The notes under the pieces: generated by a model
Seen by the model: only the letters and a program-made list of their open reading frames with translations
What the model was told of the DNA's origin: nothing
Database searches by the model: none
Translations under genes and position numbers: made by a program
NCBI GenBank assembly: GCA_025603075.1
Contig: MU626265.1
Location: forward strand, 157,516-221,515
Direction: 5' to 3'
Source of the DNA: Neoconidiobolus thromboides FSU 785
Taxonomy: Eukaryota > Entomophthoromycota > Entomophthoromycetes > Entomophthorales > Neoconidiobolaceae
DNA length: 64,000 nucleotides
Shown: positions 26,334-38,022 of the stretch, piece after piece
How positions within the stretch are numbered: position 1 is the stretch's first letter
Layout: each line of letters opens with the position of its first letter

Positions 26334-26567
26334 AAATTTTAATAAAAAAAATAAAAGATTAAATGAATGCTAAATAAAAGCTAGGAGAAGACATTTATGT
26401 TTTTTATATTACTAATGTTTGTTTATGCTATATTAAAATTCTAATCAAAATTCTTGATGTATAATAGATTCATTACAATTATACTTATTGTAGTATTTAT
26501 TTGGGTTTTTTAACTATAGATGGTTTAAAAAGCTTCAAGTCTTAGATAATTTATAGAACAATTATGT
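26334..26567. other. 3' flank of CCT2
   Basis: AT-rich spacer up to a MITE; nothing else seen. Confidence 0.5.
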
Positions 26568-26664
26568 GAGGATATTTTTTGGTTTCATTACTTTTTCCAT
26601 TTTTTAAGCGCTATTTGAGTGAAAAGATTTTTAGTAAAATTCTTAAATACAAAAATACAGCCTC
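26568..26664 (-). mobile_element. MITE, copy 3
   Basis: 97 bp, starting GAGGATAT and ending ACAGCCTC, with ATGT (26564-26567) and ATAT (26665-26668) on the flanks, so the duplication is one base off. Core TAAGCGCTATTTGAGTG is intact. Confidence 0.87.
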
Positions 26665-26668
26665 ATAT

Positions 26669-27476
26669 ATATTTATTAAAAGATGATATTTAATTTGTTT
26701 ATTTTTAAATATTAATGTTAATAAATAATAAAAATAAATTGTAAGATCAATGATTAGATCGAGCAATAAGTATAAATAAAATTAGACTAATAACTTTGTC
26801 TAAAATAAGACTTAAACACTAATATAGGTTTAGTGACAATGAATATGAAAATAAAAATAAATTATTTTTTAAATTAGAATAGTTTTTTGAACGTAAGTAC
26901 ATTAAAAGATTAAGAAAAAAATCAAAGAAAAGATAATGAAATAATAATAATAATTTACATTTTAATAATATTAACTTCTGAATTGAAAGTTTTATTTAAC
27001 TAATTTATTTATAAACATTTAAATAATTTTTAAAATATATCTAAAATGACAGCTAAATTTTAATTTTACGAAATCAATTAAGTTTTAAAGTAGTTTTCCA
27101 TTTAAACACGTTTTCCATCATGAAACTTAAAACAATTCTACAATCTTCCAAAATTTGGAATTATTTTTGATGAGGCTTATGATTTATTATTCGATAAACA
27201 ATCTTTTTAATAGAGTCATAGCGGTGATTATCCAACAATTTTATTATATTTTACACAATCTGTTATATTTAGGTACATTATAAAATAGTAGTAATATGAA
27301 CTCATAAATATTATGGACTATTTTTTATATTAAGTTTAATATTTCTAAATATTAAAAAATGTTGTAATTATGAGTTAATTATTCTTAACCAATGAAATGC
27401 TAGCTCATCGCAAATTCAAAGTGATTATGATAACGAATCAAAATAAAGGAAGGAGGTAACTTTAGTAGTATTTACT
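26669..27476. other. Intergenic upstream of Hsp70
   Basis: AT-rich with no coding potential recognised; the right end merges with the Hsp70 promoter. Confidence 0.5.
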
Positions 27477-27554
27477 TGAATCTTCTAGAAAAAGAAAGAG
27501 CCAATTAGTGATTACTCAAGCATTATTATACAAATACTCGAAATAGTATAAAAA
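27477..27554 (+). promoter_or_regulatory. Heat-shock element and TATA box of the Hsp70 gene
   Basis: GAATCTTCTAGAA at 27478-27490 is a perfect three-unit heat-shock element (nGAAnnTTCnnGAAn), about 134 bp before the start codon. TATAAAAA follows at 27547-27554, about 70 bp before the start. The arrangement HSE then TATA is the usual one for heat-inducible, HSF-controlled genes. Confidence 0.75.
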
Positions 27555-27623
27555 GATAAAAAAGTCAAATTGGTCATTTATTAGAAATCTTATATATCTT
27601 CTCATTGTATAAATTTATAAAAT

Positions 27624-29600
27624 ATGTCTAAATCTCGTGCTATTGGTATTGATTTAGGTACCACTTACTCATGTGTAGGTGTATGGCAAAATGATCGTTG
27701 TGAAATTATTGCTAACGATCAAGGTAACCGTACTACCCCATCTTATGTTGCTTTCACTGACTCTGAACGTTTAATTGGTGATGCTGCTAAAAATCAAGTC
27801 GCTATGAACCCATACAACACCGTTTTCGATGCTAAACGTCTTATTGGTCGTCGTTTTGATGAACCAGAAGTTCAATCCGATATGAAACATTGGCCATTCA
27901 AAGTTATTGATAAATCAACTAAACCAATTATCCAAGTTGAATATAAAGGTGAAACTAAACAATTCACTCCAGAAGAAATTTCTTCAATGGTCCTCATTAA
28001 AATGAGGGAAACTGCTGAAGCTTATCTTGGTACAACCGTTACTGATGCCGTTGTCACTGTCCCAGCTTACTTCAATGATTCTCAACGTCAAGCTACTAAA
28101 GATGCTGGTGCTATTGCTGGTCTTAATGTTCTCCGTATCATTAACGAACCTACTGCTGCTGCTATTGCTTACGGTCTTGACTCCAAGACCACTGGTGAAA
28201 AGAATGTCCTTATCTTTGATTTAGGAGGTGGTACTTTTGATGTTTCCCTTTTATCTATTGAAGATGGTATCTTTGAAGTTAAAGCTACTGCTGGTGATAC
28301 TCATTTAGGTGGTGAAGATTTTGATAATCGTCTTGTTAATCACTTTATGCAAGAATTCAAGCGTAAAAACAAGAAAGATATCTCTTCAAATGCTCGTGCT
28401 ATGCGTCGTCTCCGTACTGCTTGTGAACGTGCTAAGCGTACTCTTTCTTCTGCTGCTCAAACTTCTATTGAAATTGATTCCCTCTTCGAAGGTATTGATT
28501 TCTATACCTCCATTACCCGTGCTCGTTTCGAAGAACTTTGTCAAGATCTTTTCCGTTCCACTGTTGATCCAGTAGAAAAAGTACTTCGTGACTCCAAGAT
28601 TGATAAATCTGCTGTCAATGAAATTGTACTTGTTGGTGGTTCTACTCGTATTCCAAAGATCCAAAAGCTTGTTTCTGACTATTTCAATGGTAAAGAACCA
28701 AATAAGTCTATTAACCCTGATGAAGCTGTTGCTTATGGTGCCGCTGTCCAAGCTGCTATCTTAACTGGTGATACCTCTGAAAAGACTCAAGATCTTTTAC
28801 TTCTTGATGTTGCTCCACTTTCTCTTGGTATTGAAACTGCTGGTGGTGTCATGACTCCACTTATTAAACGTAATACCACTGTTCCAACCAAGAAATCTGA
28901 AACTTTCTCTACTTATGCTGATAACCAACCTGGTGTATTAATCCAAGTATTCGAAGGTGAACGTGCCCGTACTAAGGATAACAATTTATTAGGTAAATTC
29001 GAATTATCAGGTATCCCACCAGCACCACGTGGTGTTCCACAAATTGAAGTTTCCTTTGATATTGATGCTAATGGTATCTTAAACGTTACTGCTGCTGATA
29101 AATCTACTGGTCGTTCTAATAAGATTACTATTACTAACGATAAAGGTCGTCTTTCTAAAGAAGATATTGAACGTATGGTTGCTGAAGCTGAAAAATATAA
29201 ATCTGAAGATGAAGCTGCTGCTGCCCGTATCTCAGCTAAGAACGGACTTGAATCTTATGCTTATAATTTACGTAATACCCTTAATGATGAAAAGGTTGCT
29301 GGTAAATTAGAGGCTGCTGATAAAGAAAAACTTGAAGCTGCTATTAAAGAAGCCACTGAATGGTTAGATAACTCTCATGAAGCTTCTAAAGAAGAGTATG
29401 AAGAGCGTCAAAAGGAACTTGAAGGTGTAGCTAACCCAATCATGGCTAAGATCTACGCTGCTGGAGGTGCCCCAGGCGCTGAAGGAGGTTTCCCAGGAGG
29501 TTTCCCAGGAGGCGCTCCAGGAGGCGCTCCAGGAGGTTTCCCAGGTGCTCCACCAGCAGGTCCAGGTGCTGATGGACCAACCATTGAAGAAGTTGATTAA
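27624..29600 (+). CDS. SSA1: Cytosolic Hsp70 (SSA type)
   Basis: A single intronless exon of 658 codons, unlike almost every neighbour, as is common for heat-shock genes. The ATPase domain shows [26 protein letters not shown] and [13 protein letters not shown], and the substrate domain [20 protein letters not shown]. The tail is Gly/Pro-rich (repeats of GGFPGGAP) and ends PTIEEVD, the EEVD motif that binds TPR co-chaperones and marks the cytosolic/nuclear class. Codon use is strongly biased (GGT, GCT, AAG, CGT), indicating very high expression. Antisense and shifted open frames across this gene are by-products of that bias. Confidence 0.98.
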   Translation: MSKSRAIGIDLGTTYSCVGVWQNDRCEIIANDQGNRTTPSYVAFTDSERLIGDAAKNQVAMNPYNTVFDAKRLIGRRFDEPEVQSDMKHWPFKVIDKSTKPIIQVEYKGETKQFTPEEISSMVLIKMRETAEAYLGTTVTDAVVTVPAYFNDSQRQATKDAGAIAGLNVLRIINEPTAAAIAYGLDSKTTGEKNVLIFDLGGGTFDVSLLSIEDGIFEVKATAGDTHLGGEDFDNRLVNHFMQEFKRKNKKDISSNARAMRRLRTACERAKRTLSSAAQTSIEIDSLFEGIDFYTSITRARFEELCQDLFRSTVDPVEKVLRDSKIDKSAVNEIVLVGGSTRIPKIQKLVSDYFNGKEPNKSINPDEAVAYGAAVQAAILTGDTSEKTQDLLLLDVAPLSLGIETAGGVMTPLIKRNTTVPTKKSETFSTYADNQPGVLIQVFEGERARTKDNNLLGKFELSGIPPAPRGVPQIEVSFDIDANGILNVTAADKSTGRSNKITITNDKGRLSKEDIERMVAEAEKYKSEDEAAAARISAKNGLESYAYNLRNTLNDEKVAGKLEAADKEKLEAAIKEATEWLDNSHEASKEEYEERQKELEGVANPIMAKIYAAGGAPGAEGGFPGGFPGGAPGGAPGGFPGAPPAGPGADGPTIEEVD

Positions 29601-29785
29601 TTTATTGTCGGTAGATTTTCAAAAGAATAGTTGTTTATTAAACAATTCTATATAGCTAACCAAAAAAATATATTAATATAACTATAATTATATAATAAAA
29701 ATAAAATCTGTTATTTAAAAATTGCAAGTTTTTGATTTTTTAGATTATTTCTTTTTTTAATTTATTTAGCTCAAGTTTATTTCGA

Positions 29786-31229
29786 ATGACAATTAATCAA
29801 AAGATTCATTTAGATTTCAATAGTTATTGTTTGGATTGGTCCAATAGTTTAGATAACAGAATAGCAATAAGTAGTTTTCAATCAAAGGATAATAAGGTAA
29901 ATAAAACAGTATTAATATATAACGATATATAATACAATATACAATATTTATAATTTTAATAGATAGTAGTCTATGATATAGACTTAGAACAAGAAAATAA
30001 TCCACAGGTGCCAGTAGAAATTCATCAATTATACTCACCAACAAATATATTATTTGAACCAAAAAGTGTAAGTTTTAATTAGAATAGATAATATAATAAT
30101 AATATCAATGATAATGATAATAAAAGACTCATCCAACACATGAGTGGTTAGCTTCCAGTACCGATGTGTTAAACTTATACAAAATACCCACTAGTTTGGA
30201 ACCTATTGAACATTTAACAAGTTATCAATTAATTAATGTAAGTCACACTATTTCTCAATGAATTCACTAAAGTCTTCAATTTATAGACTCGTAACTTGGA
30301 ATTAGCTCCATTAACTAGTTTTGATTGGAGTGAATGTGATAGTAATTTAATAGTTACTTCGAGTATTGATACCACATGTACCATTTGGGATTTAGAATTA
30401 CAGAAAATTAAAACTCAGTTAATTGCTCATGATTCGGAGGTATTTGATGTACAATTTGCTTCCAATAATTCCAAAGAAGTGTTTGGGTCCGTGGGAGCGG
30501 ATGGTTCAGTTCGGTTATTTGATTTGAGGTAAGTTGAAATGGGGTTTCAAATTAACAGATTTCAAATTGAGATTATTATTATATTATTATTATTGTCTAA
30601 TAATAGTTAAATATTTATTTATTTATTTTTATTTTAACTATAGATGTTTAGATCAATCAACGATTATTTATGAAACCACAAGTTCAAAATCATCAAGTTC
30701 CAACATCGTCTCTTGTTCTCATAGTAATAGTAGTATATTAAAATTAAAATTTAATCGAATGGATCCCAATTATTTATCAATAATTGAAAAAGAGAATAAT
30801 AAAGTTGGCATTTTAGATTTAAGAAAACCATTTATCAAAGTAGCCGAATTATGTGAGATGAAGCTACCTCCAATTACTATGGACTGGTTACCTAAAAATA
30901 GAAATGAAATGTTGGTGTCTGGTAAGTAAAGAGGTTATTTTATTATGGAAGTATTATTTGTTTTTAAAGATGATGATAGAGAAAGATAATAATTGTTATT
31001 TATCGATTTAGGTGAATATCCTATTGTTTACTGGTTTGACTTAAGTATGGCTAAAAGCAATGTTGTCTCAGGAAATAGTTCAATGAATATTAATCATCCT
31101 CAATTTATTGCTAATCCGAAATATCAAATGGAGATTATTGGAGATAAGATTCATCAAGTGAAATTTGGGAAGAGTAATGGATTATTATCTATTTTGGAAT
31201 CTAAATGTTTCAATGTTATGAAAGTTTAA
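29786..31229 (+). CDS. DCAF7: WD40 protein DCAF7/WDR68 (LWD/AN11 family)
   Basis: About six or seven exons, with introns between NK and IVVYDIDLE, after EPKS, after YQLIN, inside the FDLR/CLDQ junction and before GEYPIVYW. Diagnostic blocks are [44 protein letters not shown] and [15 protein letters not shown] followed by STIIYE, which are nearly invariant in DCAF7. The second half is more diverged and has an extra Ser-rich loop ([18 protein letters not shown]). It ends [12 protein letters not shown], like the family's 'LEILRV'. DCAF7 proteins are seven-bladed propeller scaffolds that bind DYRK/HIPK kinases; a DYRK kinase, YAK1, lies 7 kb upstream. Confidence 0.9.
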
Positions 31230-31232
31230 AAG

Positions 31233-31290
<58 letters not shown>
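31233..31290. repeat. (ATT)n microsatellite
   Basis: About 18 uninterrupted ATT units directly after the DCAF7 stop codon. Confidence 0.95.
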
Positions 31291-31539
31291 AGCTTTTTTT
31301 AATAATTAAGATTTAATATATTTCGAACAGTGTTTGAATTATTTGATACATTACTAAATAAATTTTTAAAAAAAGGAATATTTTTAGTATTTATTGTAGT
31401 TATTTTTGTTTCTAAAAAATTCAATTTAAAAATTAACCTTTGAATTTTCTATTCTATATATTCTTCAACTTTGTATCTGAATTCGATTCTAATAATAATA
31501 AAAGTACATATCAATAAAAATAATCCAATTTCAAATATT

Positions 31540-34500
31540 ATGATAGCTCAAATAGCTTTGTATTTACAAACCTCACCTCAACGTCAATTAGCATTAGAAA
31601 CCTATACTTTAGAAAATAGTTCTTTGGATCAAACGTTAATAATTCGTCATGATGATAATAATACCCTTCAACTTGAATTACAAAAATCAATTAATAAAAA
31701 GAATTATACTTTATTATCTCATGTGTATGGCTATCTTGGTAATTTAAGATTACAAACTTATCAATTTGCTTTATTTATATCGACATTCACTGGTGGAGAA
31801 AGGATAAATATTTTTGGAAAAAAGAACATATTTAAAATTGAAAATGTGTTGTTTGTTTGTTTAAATGATGATAGATGGGATCATGATGTAATGAAGGAAG
31901 AAGATGAGGCGGAATATGTTTTAGAGAAGGATGAAAGGGAGGGGGTTATTTATAAAGAGTTTCAAGACTATTTTAAACAACAATTTTTTTATTTTTCACA
32001 TCAAATGGACCTCACTGTAAGTTTACAAAAAAAGTAAGTCCATTTGTTCTATTATCTTAAACATTATCTTATATTTATTATAGAAATCAAAATACAAAGT
32101 CTGGAGAAAAAAAATATTATGTTGGAGATAGCGATTTTTTATGGAATCAAAACTTGTTAATGGAACAATTAAATTTATTAAACACAATTAACAATAATAT
32201 TAAACTTCAACAGTTTTTATTTACTTCTGGTTTAATTACTCCAATTATTCAAGGTTTAGTTGATACTTATTTAGTTCCTGATATAAACGATATTAATCCA
32301 GTTAATTGTACTTTAATTTCTAGATTATGTTGGAAAAGAGCAGGTAAGTTGAATACTTTTAATATTTTAACATGTTAATTTAATTTAATTTTAAGGTACT
32401 CGATTTAATACAAGAGGTATAGATGATGATGGCTATGTGGCTAATTTTGTAGAAACGGAATTAATAATTAGTAGTAATGAAGAAACATTTAGTTTTATAA
32501 TAGTACGAGGTAGTGTACCCACATTTTGGAAACAAGAAGGAAACCAAGTATTAGGCCATAAATTCCAATTAAGTCGAGGTTCGGATGCAAGTCAATATTG
32601 TTTTAATTTGCATATTAATTGGTTACAAGAAAGATATACTAATGTATTTTTATTAAACTTGTTGAGTCAAAATGAAAATAATATTGAATTATCTTTAAGT
32701 CAAATTTATGAGGAATTAATTGCTAATTTGGATACGGATAACATCATTCATTATACGGCTTTTGACTATCATTTTGCTTGTAAAGGAGGCAATGTTCAAA
32801 ATGCTCATCAATTTATTGAACAAATTCAATCGAAAATTGAACAATTTGAGTATTTTCTAATGAATAATCAAACAAAAAAAATCATTAATTTACAAAATGG
32901 GGTTATTAGAATTAATTGTCTAGATTGTTTAGATCGAACAAATTTAATTCAAGGAATGATATTAAATTTTATACAATTGAATTACTTTCAAAAAAAATAT
33001 CAGCAAAAAGAAAGTATTAATTTTATACAATCCAAATTAAATCAAAGTATTATTAAAAATGGAGATCAAATATCTAAAATTTATGCAGGTACAGGGGCTT
33101 TACAAAGTAATGTTCATCAATTTGGTAAATCTAATTTATTGGACAAATTAAACGATGCCTCAAAATCAGTTACTAGATTATATCAAAATATGTTTTTAGA
33201 TGATAAAAAATATTTAGTTATCCATCAATTATTATTCAATAATAATAACAATAATAATAATAAACTAATTAAGAGTAATAACAATAATAATAGCATAAAT
33301 AATAATAATAATAATATAAAGAATAATAATAGTAATAATATACATAACAATAATATAGTAACAACAAATAATAATTTTAATCGAGAACTAATAATTCATT
33401 GTGGAACATATAATGTCAATGGACGCTATCCCTCTAAAGAAAGTTTGTTATTATGGTTAGAGTCTAAATATCATGCTGAAAACCAAGTATTACCAGATAT
33501 TTATGCGATTGTATTTGAAGAAATAGTAGAATTAACACCTAGTCAAATCCTTAATGCGGATTTAAATCGAAGCTTAATATGGAAACAAATTTTATTAAGA
33601 GATTTAAATCTATTAAGTGAAAAATATGAGGTAGATAATGGAAGGAAAAATCATTATCATTTATTATCAAGTGAACAATTAGTTGGTATTTGTTTATTTA
33701 TTTTTGTTAAAAAGGAAATTATTGGGGATATTAAATTGGTTTCTAATACTAAAAAGAAAACAGGGCTTGGGGGTATGGCAGGTAATAAAGGGGCAACAGC
33801 TATTCGATTTCAATTGTTTAATTCAACATTTTGTTTTGTGGGTGCTCATTTTGCTTCAGGTAAGTAGCCTTGTAAATAGGTATTAAAAATTAATTGATTT
33901 TTTTCAAAATTTAGGACAAAGCAAATTGGAAGATAGAAATCGAGATTTTAATACAGTTCATTATGGCTTAAACTTTTTCAATTTTGGTAGTTTAGAAAAT
34001 CATGAGTAAGTTATTAGTATCTTTATTTATATTGATTATTACTAATTATTCTTATTAATTATTTTAGTTACTTATTTTATATCGGGGATTTTAATTATCG
34101 AATTAATTTAAGTTATGAAAGAGTACTACATAGCATCAAAAATAATGATTTAAGATCTTTATTGGCCAAAGATCAAGTAAGTTTATAATACAAATGATCG
34201 TTAAGTATTAAATACTATTTTAGTTATTAAATGCCATGAAATTGAATTTAGCATTTCCTCATTTTAATGAAATGCCAATCACTTTTTTTCCAACTTATAA
34301 ATTTGATGTTCATACTGATGATTATGATACTAGGTAATAAGATTAATAATAAAACTTAATTATTATTTCAATATTAATCTATCTTATTATTAGTGAAAAA
34401 AAGAGAATTCCTGCTTGGACTGGTAAGTTTTTCATAGTTTTAATTCTATAGAGTAGAGTTGAATATTAATGGAATTGTTATATTTGAAATTTAGATCGTA

Positions 34501-34774
34501 TTTTATTTCGTGGTGATAAAGTAAGTTAATTTTAATTATAATATTAATAAAATTCAATTTATTTTATTAGATAATACCATTATATTATTCTGATGCTAAA
34601 CTATATGAATCAGATCATAAGCCTGGTAAATTCAATAATAATGATAATTTAATATCTAAGTTATTAATATTAATTTAATTCAGTATTAGCCGGTTTTAAA
34701 ATCCCATTTTTTAATAACGAAAAAAGTGGTATTATCAATCATAGCCATAAACATAAAAAGAATAATAGTGTTTC

Positions 34775-34818
<44 letters not shown>

Positions 34819-35304
34819 TAAAAGTAGATACTTTAATTGATATAAGAAATGAAGATTTGTTATCTACTATTGGTTGTAAGTTTTTATACTTATATTTATT
34901 ATTTAAAATAAAATAGAATAATATTTTATTTTAGTACCACAACCAAGTAATGATTATTATCAATGGTGGGAATCGATCCATAAATTAGGTAAATTAATTC
35001 TTAATAGTTATATCATGCTTCTATAATACATAATACACTTACATACAATATCTAATAACTTATAATATCTATAACAACATGTATTAATATTAATATTAAT
35101 TTTAATGTTAATTTAGATAACAAGTTGTATCAAACGAATAGTATCGAAAATTCATTAAAAGATAGTAGCATTAAAAATCCATTTAGAATACCTCAATTAA
35201 AAAGTTATTTAAAATCTATTCATTATCCTATGGATTCAAAATCGATGGAATTAATCCCACCGAAATTACCTCAGAGGAGTAATACAGTGTCCCTATTAGA
35301 TTAA
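31540..35304 (+). CDS. INP52: Synaptojanin-like phosphoinositide phosphatase (Sac1 + 5-phosphatase)
   Basis: A multi-exon gene with two catalytic domains. The Sac1-like domain covers about the first 560 residues and has an intact CX5R(T) site in RINCLDCLDRTNLIQG. A long Asn-rich linker (33235-33370) follows. The inositol-polyphosphate 5-phosphatase domain shows TYNVNGRYP, IVFEEIVELTP (catalytic Glu; EE where most have QE), GGMAGNKGATAIRF, FVGAHFASGQ, YIGDFNYRINL, IPAWTDRILFRGDK and YESDHKP. The PAWTDRIL motif is split by introns between exons of only 29 nt (34394-34422) and 26 nt (34495-34520). A second Asn run lies at 34770-34815. The short C-terminus includes IPPKLPQRSNTVSLLD, a possible proline motif. 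Such proteins turn over PI(4,5)P2 in endocytosis. Which yeast paralogue it matches best is not decided, so the symbol is tentative. Confidence 0.93.
33235..33372 (+). repeat. AAT-rich trinucleotide tract coding an Asn linker
   Basis: AAT/AAC-rich imperfect repeats in frame encode poly-Asn with scattered Ser, Ile and Lys between the Sac1 and 5-phosphatase domains. A second such tract is at about 34772-34815. Confidence 0.9.
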
Positions 35305-36785
35305 AGAGAGTAGAAGAAAAGGAAAAAGGATTTTAGTAAAAACTAGTTTTTATCACATTATATGATACGATATTGGGTAATGAAAATAAAAGGTAATTTT
35401 TTTAAAGTTTTAACATTCAAATTAACAAAATTTGGAATAAAAGTGGACTTTAATTTGAATTCAATTGCTTTTATTTTCGGATTTATTATTTATTATACAA
35501 ATTAAAAGGTCATGAATTAGGATGATTATGTTTTTTTAGCATCTCTTTTTTTAACATTCTTTTTATTAAAAAAACACCTAATAGATTGGTGATTCGATTT
35601 GTTACTTAATACTTAATTGTTATTCCACTTACATATTGAAACAATTAAGATTCATTAGAAATAACATATCTCATAGCAATTGAATAGCCATTTTTATACT
35701 CCAATGGGCCGTTAAGGCTTTGAACTCGAATTTAGAGTATCGAAATCTTGAGTGTTAATCACTTTATCAATAGAAGTCATCAGCTAGTATGGGTTATTTT
35801 GATTAGAATATAAATTCTTTAAAGGAGATTAAACTAACTAGTAAATTAATTAACATATAATCCTAACCTTATTTAGTCATTAATTACATTGAATGATCGG
35901 TGAGAATAATCAAACCAAATTTTTGGCTAATTTATGGTTTTAGTCTACATCCACCAAAAGTTAAACTCCAATTCTAAGTATTGATACTTTAGGTGTTAAC
36001 TAATCCATCATGTGATTAATTTGATATTTTTAGTTTTAAATTTAAATTCAAAAAATCAAAGTTGGAATTTAGTTTAACTTGTTTGAAAGATTTACTATGT
36101 TGCTTTTTTTTCTATAACATTTCTTAATAATATTTTCAACTAGTTAGATTTAAAAAATCGATGATAAAATGAAATTCAGAGAACTCTCTTTAAATAAATA
36201 ATTATTATCGTAGTAATATCTATGTATTTGTTAAACTTATAAATAAAATTTAAAAAATTTTCTTCAAATTTTTCTGTAAAGCAATATCTTACTAATTTTA
36301 AAATAGCCTTAATCTGTAACTTAATATTATTCAAAACTGCAACATAATTGTTAAAATAGCTTAGAAGTTTCGTTTACTTAAGTTAAATTGATAAATAATA
36401 TAGAGATTTATTGAAGATTGAATTTAGATTCCAAAATCAAAACTTTATATAATTATTACACAAAGGACTATAAAACAGTTGCTTCAGTTTATCGATACAT
36501 GCCGTAGGTCTTATTTTCTAAATTGAGTTTTTTTTAAATATTACATAAATGCTATAAAAGCTATTTAATATCTATTTACTTATTTTCTAACTTTAGTTAA
36601 TTATAAATGTTAGAAAATAAGTAAGCTTTGAGCAGGGTTTTATTTATGTACTAATTGTGAATAATTAGAACTGTTAAACCTTATCATGATGTATGTGTTT
36701 AATTTAACTTGTCATAAAATCCAATAATCTACAATACTATTAAAAGATAAATAATTTGAATAGTAAAAAAATAGTTTTATTATAT
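35305..36785. other. Intergenic, no gene recognised; one perfect hairpin
   Basis: AT-rich, stops in all frames. See the 16-bp inverted repeat at 36576-36624. Confidence 0.55.
36576..36624. repeat. Perfect 16-bp inverted repeat (hairpin)
   Basis: TTACTTATTTTCTAAC at 36576-36591 is the exact reverse complement of 36609-36624, with a 17-nt loop. It is not part of the MITE family and has no terminator context; the closest genes end over 800 bp away. Confidence 0.8.
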
Positions 36786-36882
36786 GGGGGTGTTTTTCTT
36801 GGTTTCATCATTTTTTATACTTCTAAACATTATTTGAGTGGAAAGTTTATTAGTACAACTCTTAAACAGAAAATAGATCCCT
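36786..36882 (-). mobile_element. MITE, copy 4a (first of a back-to-back pair)
   Basis: 97 bp from GGGGGTGT to AGATCCCT, with ATAT at 36782-36785 and 36883-36886. The core is diverged (TAAACATTATTTGAGTGG). Confidence 0.85.
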
Positions 36883-36886
36883 ATAT

Positions 36887-36983
36887 GAGGATGAATTTTT
36901 CTGTTTAGGAATTTTACTACAATCTTTCTACTCAAATAGCGCTTAAAAAATGGAAAAATAATGAAGCTAAAAAAAACAGTTCC
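36887..36983 (+). mobile_element. MITE, copy 4b (second of the pair)
   Basis: 97 bp from GAGGATGA to CAGTTCC, flanked by ATAT at 36883-36886 (shared with copy 4a) and 36984-36987. Almost identical to copy 6 at 38800-38896. Confidence 0.87.
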
Positions 36984-37204
36984 ATATTGTGGTTCTATTA
37001 GTATAGAAAACTAAAATATTTTGTTAGTAAAAATTGGTATGGTATATAAAGCAGATGTAATAGCAGCGAGATAGTAAGGAGGCATTAAAAAGGAAGCAGA
37101 CAGGAGGTTGTCTAGAAAGTGTTTTAAATAAAGTAATATTAAACTTTGATAAACGATTTGACTTTCCTTACTTATCTTTTCAAGTTAAACTAATTTTATT
37201 ATAT

Positions 37205-37299
37205 GGGGTGTTTTTTTATGTTTAAGAATTTTACTAATAAATTTCCGCTCAAATAGTGCTTAAAGATGGAAAAAGTAATGAAGGCAAAAAAACATACCC
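37205..37299 (+). mobile_element. MITE, copy 5
   Basis: 95 bp starting GGGGTGTT and ending ACATACCC, with ATAT (37201-37204) and ATGT (37300-37303). The core reads CTCAAATAGTGCTTAAAG. Confidence 0.85.
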
Positions 37300-37464
37300 A
37301 TGTTTAGACTAAAAACTAATTTGTTTATATATAAAAAGTAAAAGTTAATATGAGCATTCATGTAGAAGTTTGAAAATTTTATTGAATGTTTATGATCATA
37401 AATATGCAATAATAATAATAATAGTTTTGTTATTTAAATATTTATTTGTAATCTTTTTAATAGA

Positions 37465-38022
37465 TTAAATAATAGCAGCATTATTATGGCTATTAACATT
37501 GGAATGGTTACTATTTACATCTTTCTTATGAACATTGTCAACAAATACAGCAGCTTCTTTATTACGGTCAAATTCATTAGCATTGAAATTGTTAGCATTA
37601 GCATTAAAAGCATTATTACTAATTACAGTTGGAAAGCCAAAAGAACCAAACCCATTATTAAACCCACCATAACCACCAAGTCCATAACCTGGATAAAAAG
37701 AGTTAAAACCACGTCTGACCAAAGGAACACTACTTGAAATGGAGGTGTCAATTTCAGCTGGAAAATCTAAAGAAGCTAAACTAGGGGTTAAGGTATTAAT
37801 CGAATTAATTCCATTAAATCCAAAATTTCCATTTAAACCAAAGGTGGGGGTGATAGAATGAAATTGCTGGAAGTTATTACTATTGAAAAATTCATTAGAG
37901 CCAAAATTCAATGGTAAAGTATTGAAGCTTCGTTTAGCTAAGTGGACATCACTTGAGGTTGGGAGTGAAGTAATAGTAGCAGTTAAAACTAATATACTAG
38001 CGTTTAATGTAAATCTGTTCAT
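37465..38022 (-). CDS. Secreted Gly/Tyr/Asn-rich protein, two dibasic modules
   Basis: A 185-aa protein in one exon. Residues 1-20 or so (FTLNASILVLTATITSLP) form a signal peptide. Two Kex2-type dibasic sites each precede a similar start: LAKRSFN near residue 30 and LVRRGFN near residue 103. The first module is Asn/Phe-rich (NFGSNEFFNSNN, GLNGNFGFNGIN); the second begins NSFYPGYGLGGYGGFN and ends in an Asn/His/Asp-rich tail. The last ~83 residues are identical but for one residue to the neighbouring protein at 38976-39314. I recognise no family; the look is that of a processed secreted peptide precursor, similar in style to fungal repellent-like or Gly/Tyr-rich peptides. That role is a guess. 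Confidence 0.75.
   Translation of the reverse strand: MNRFTLNASILVLTATITSLPTSSDVHLAKRSFNTLPLNFGSNEFFNSNNFQQFHSITPTFGLNGNFGFNGINSINTLTPSLASLDFPAEIDTSISSSVPLVRRGFNSFYPGYGLGGYGGFNNGFGSFGFPTVISNNAFNANANNFNANEFDRNKEAAVFVDNVHKKDVNSNHSNVNSHNNAAII

Noticed and set aside
28027-28751. Open frames shifted or antisense to Hsp70
   Set aside because: Leu- and Val-rich shadows created by the strong codon bias of the Hsp70 gene.
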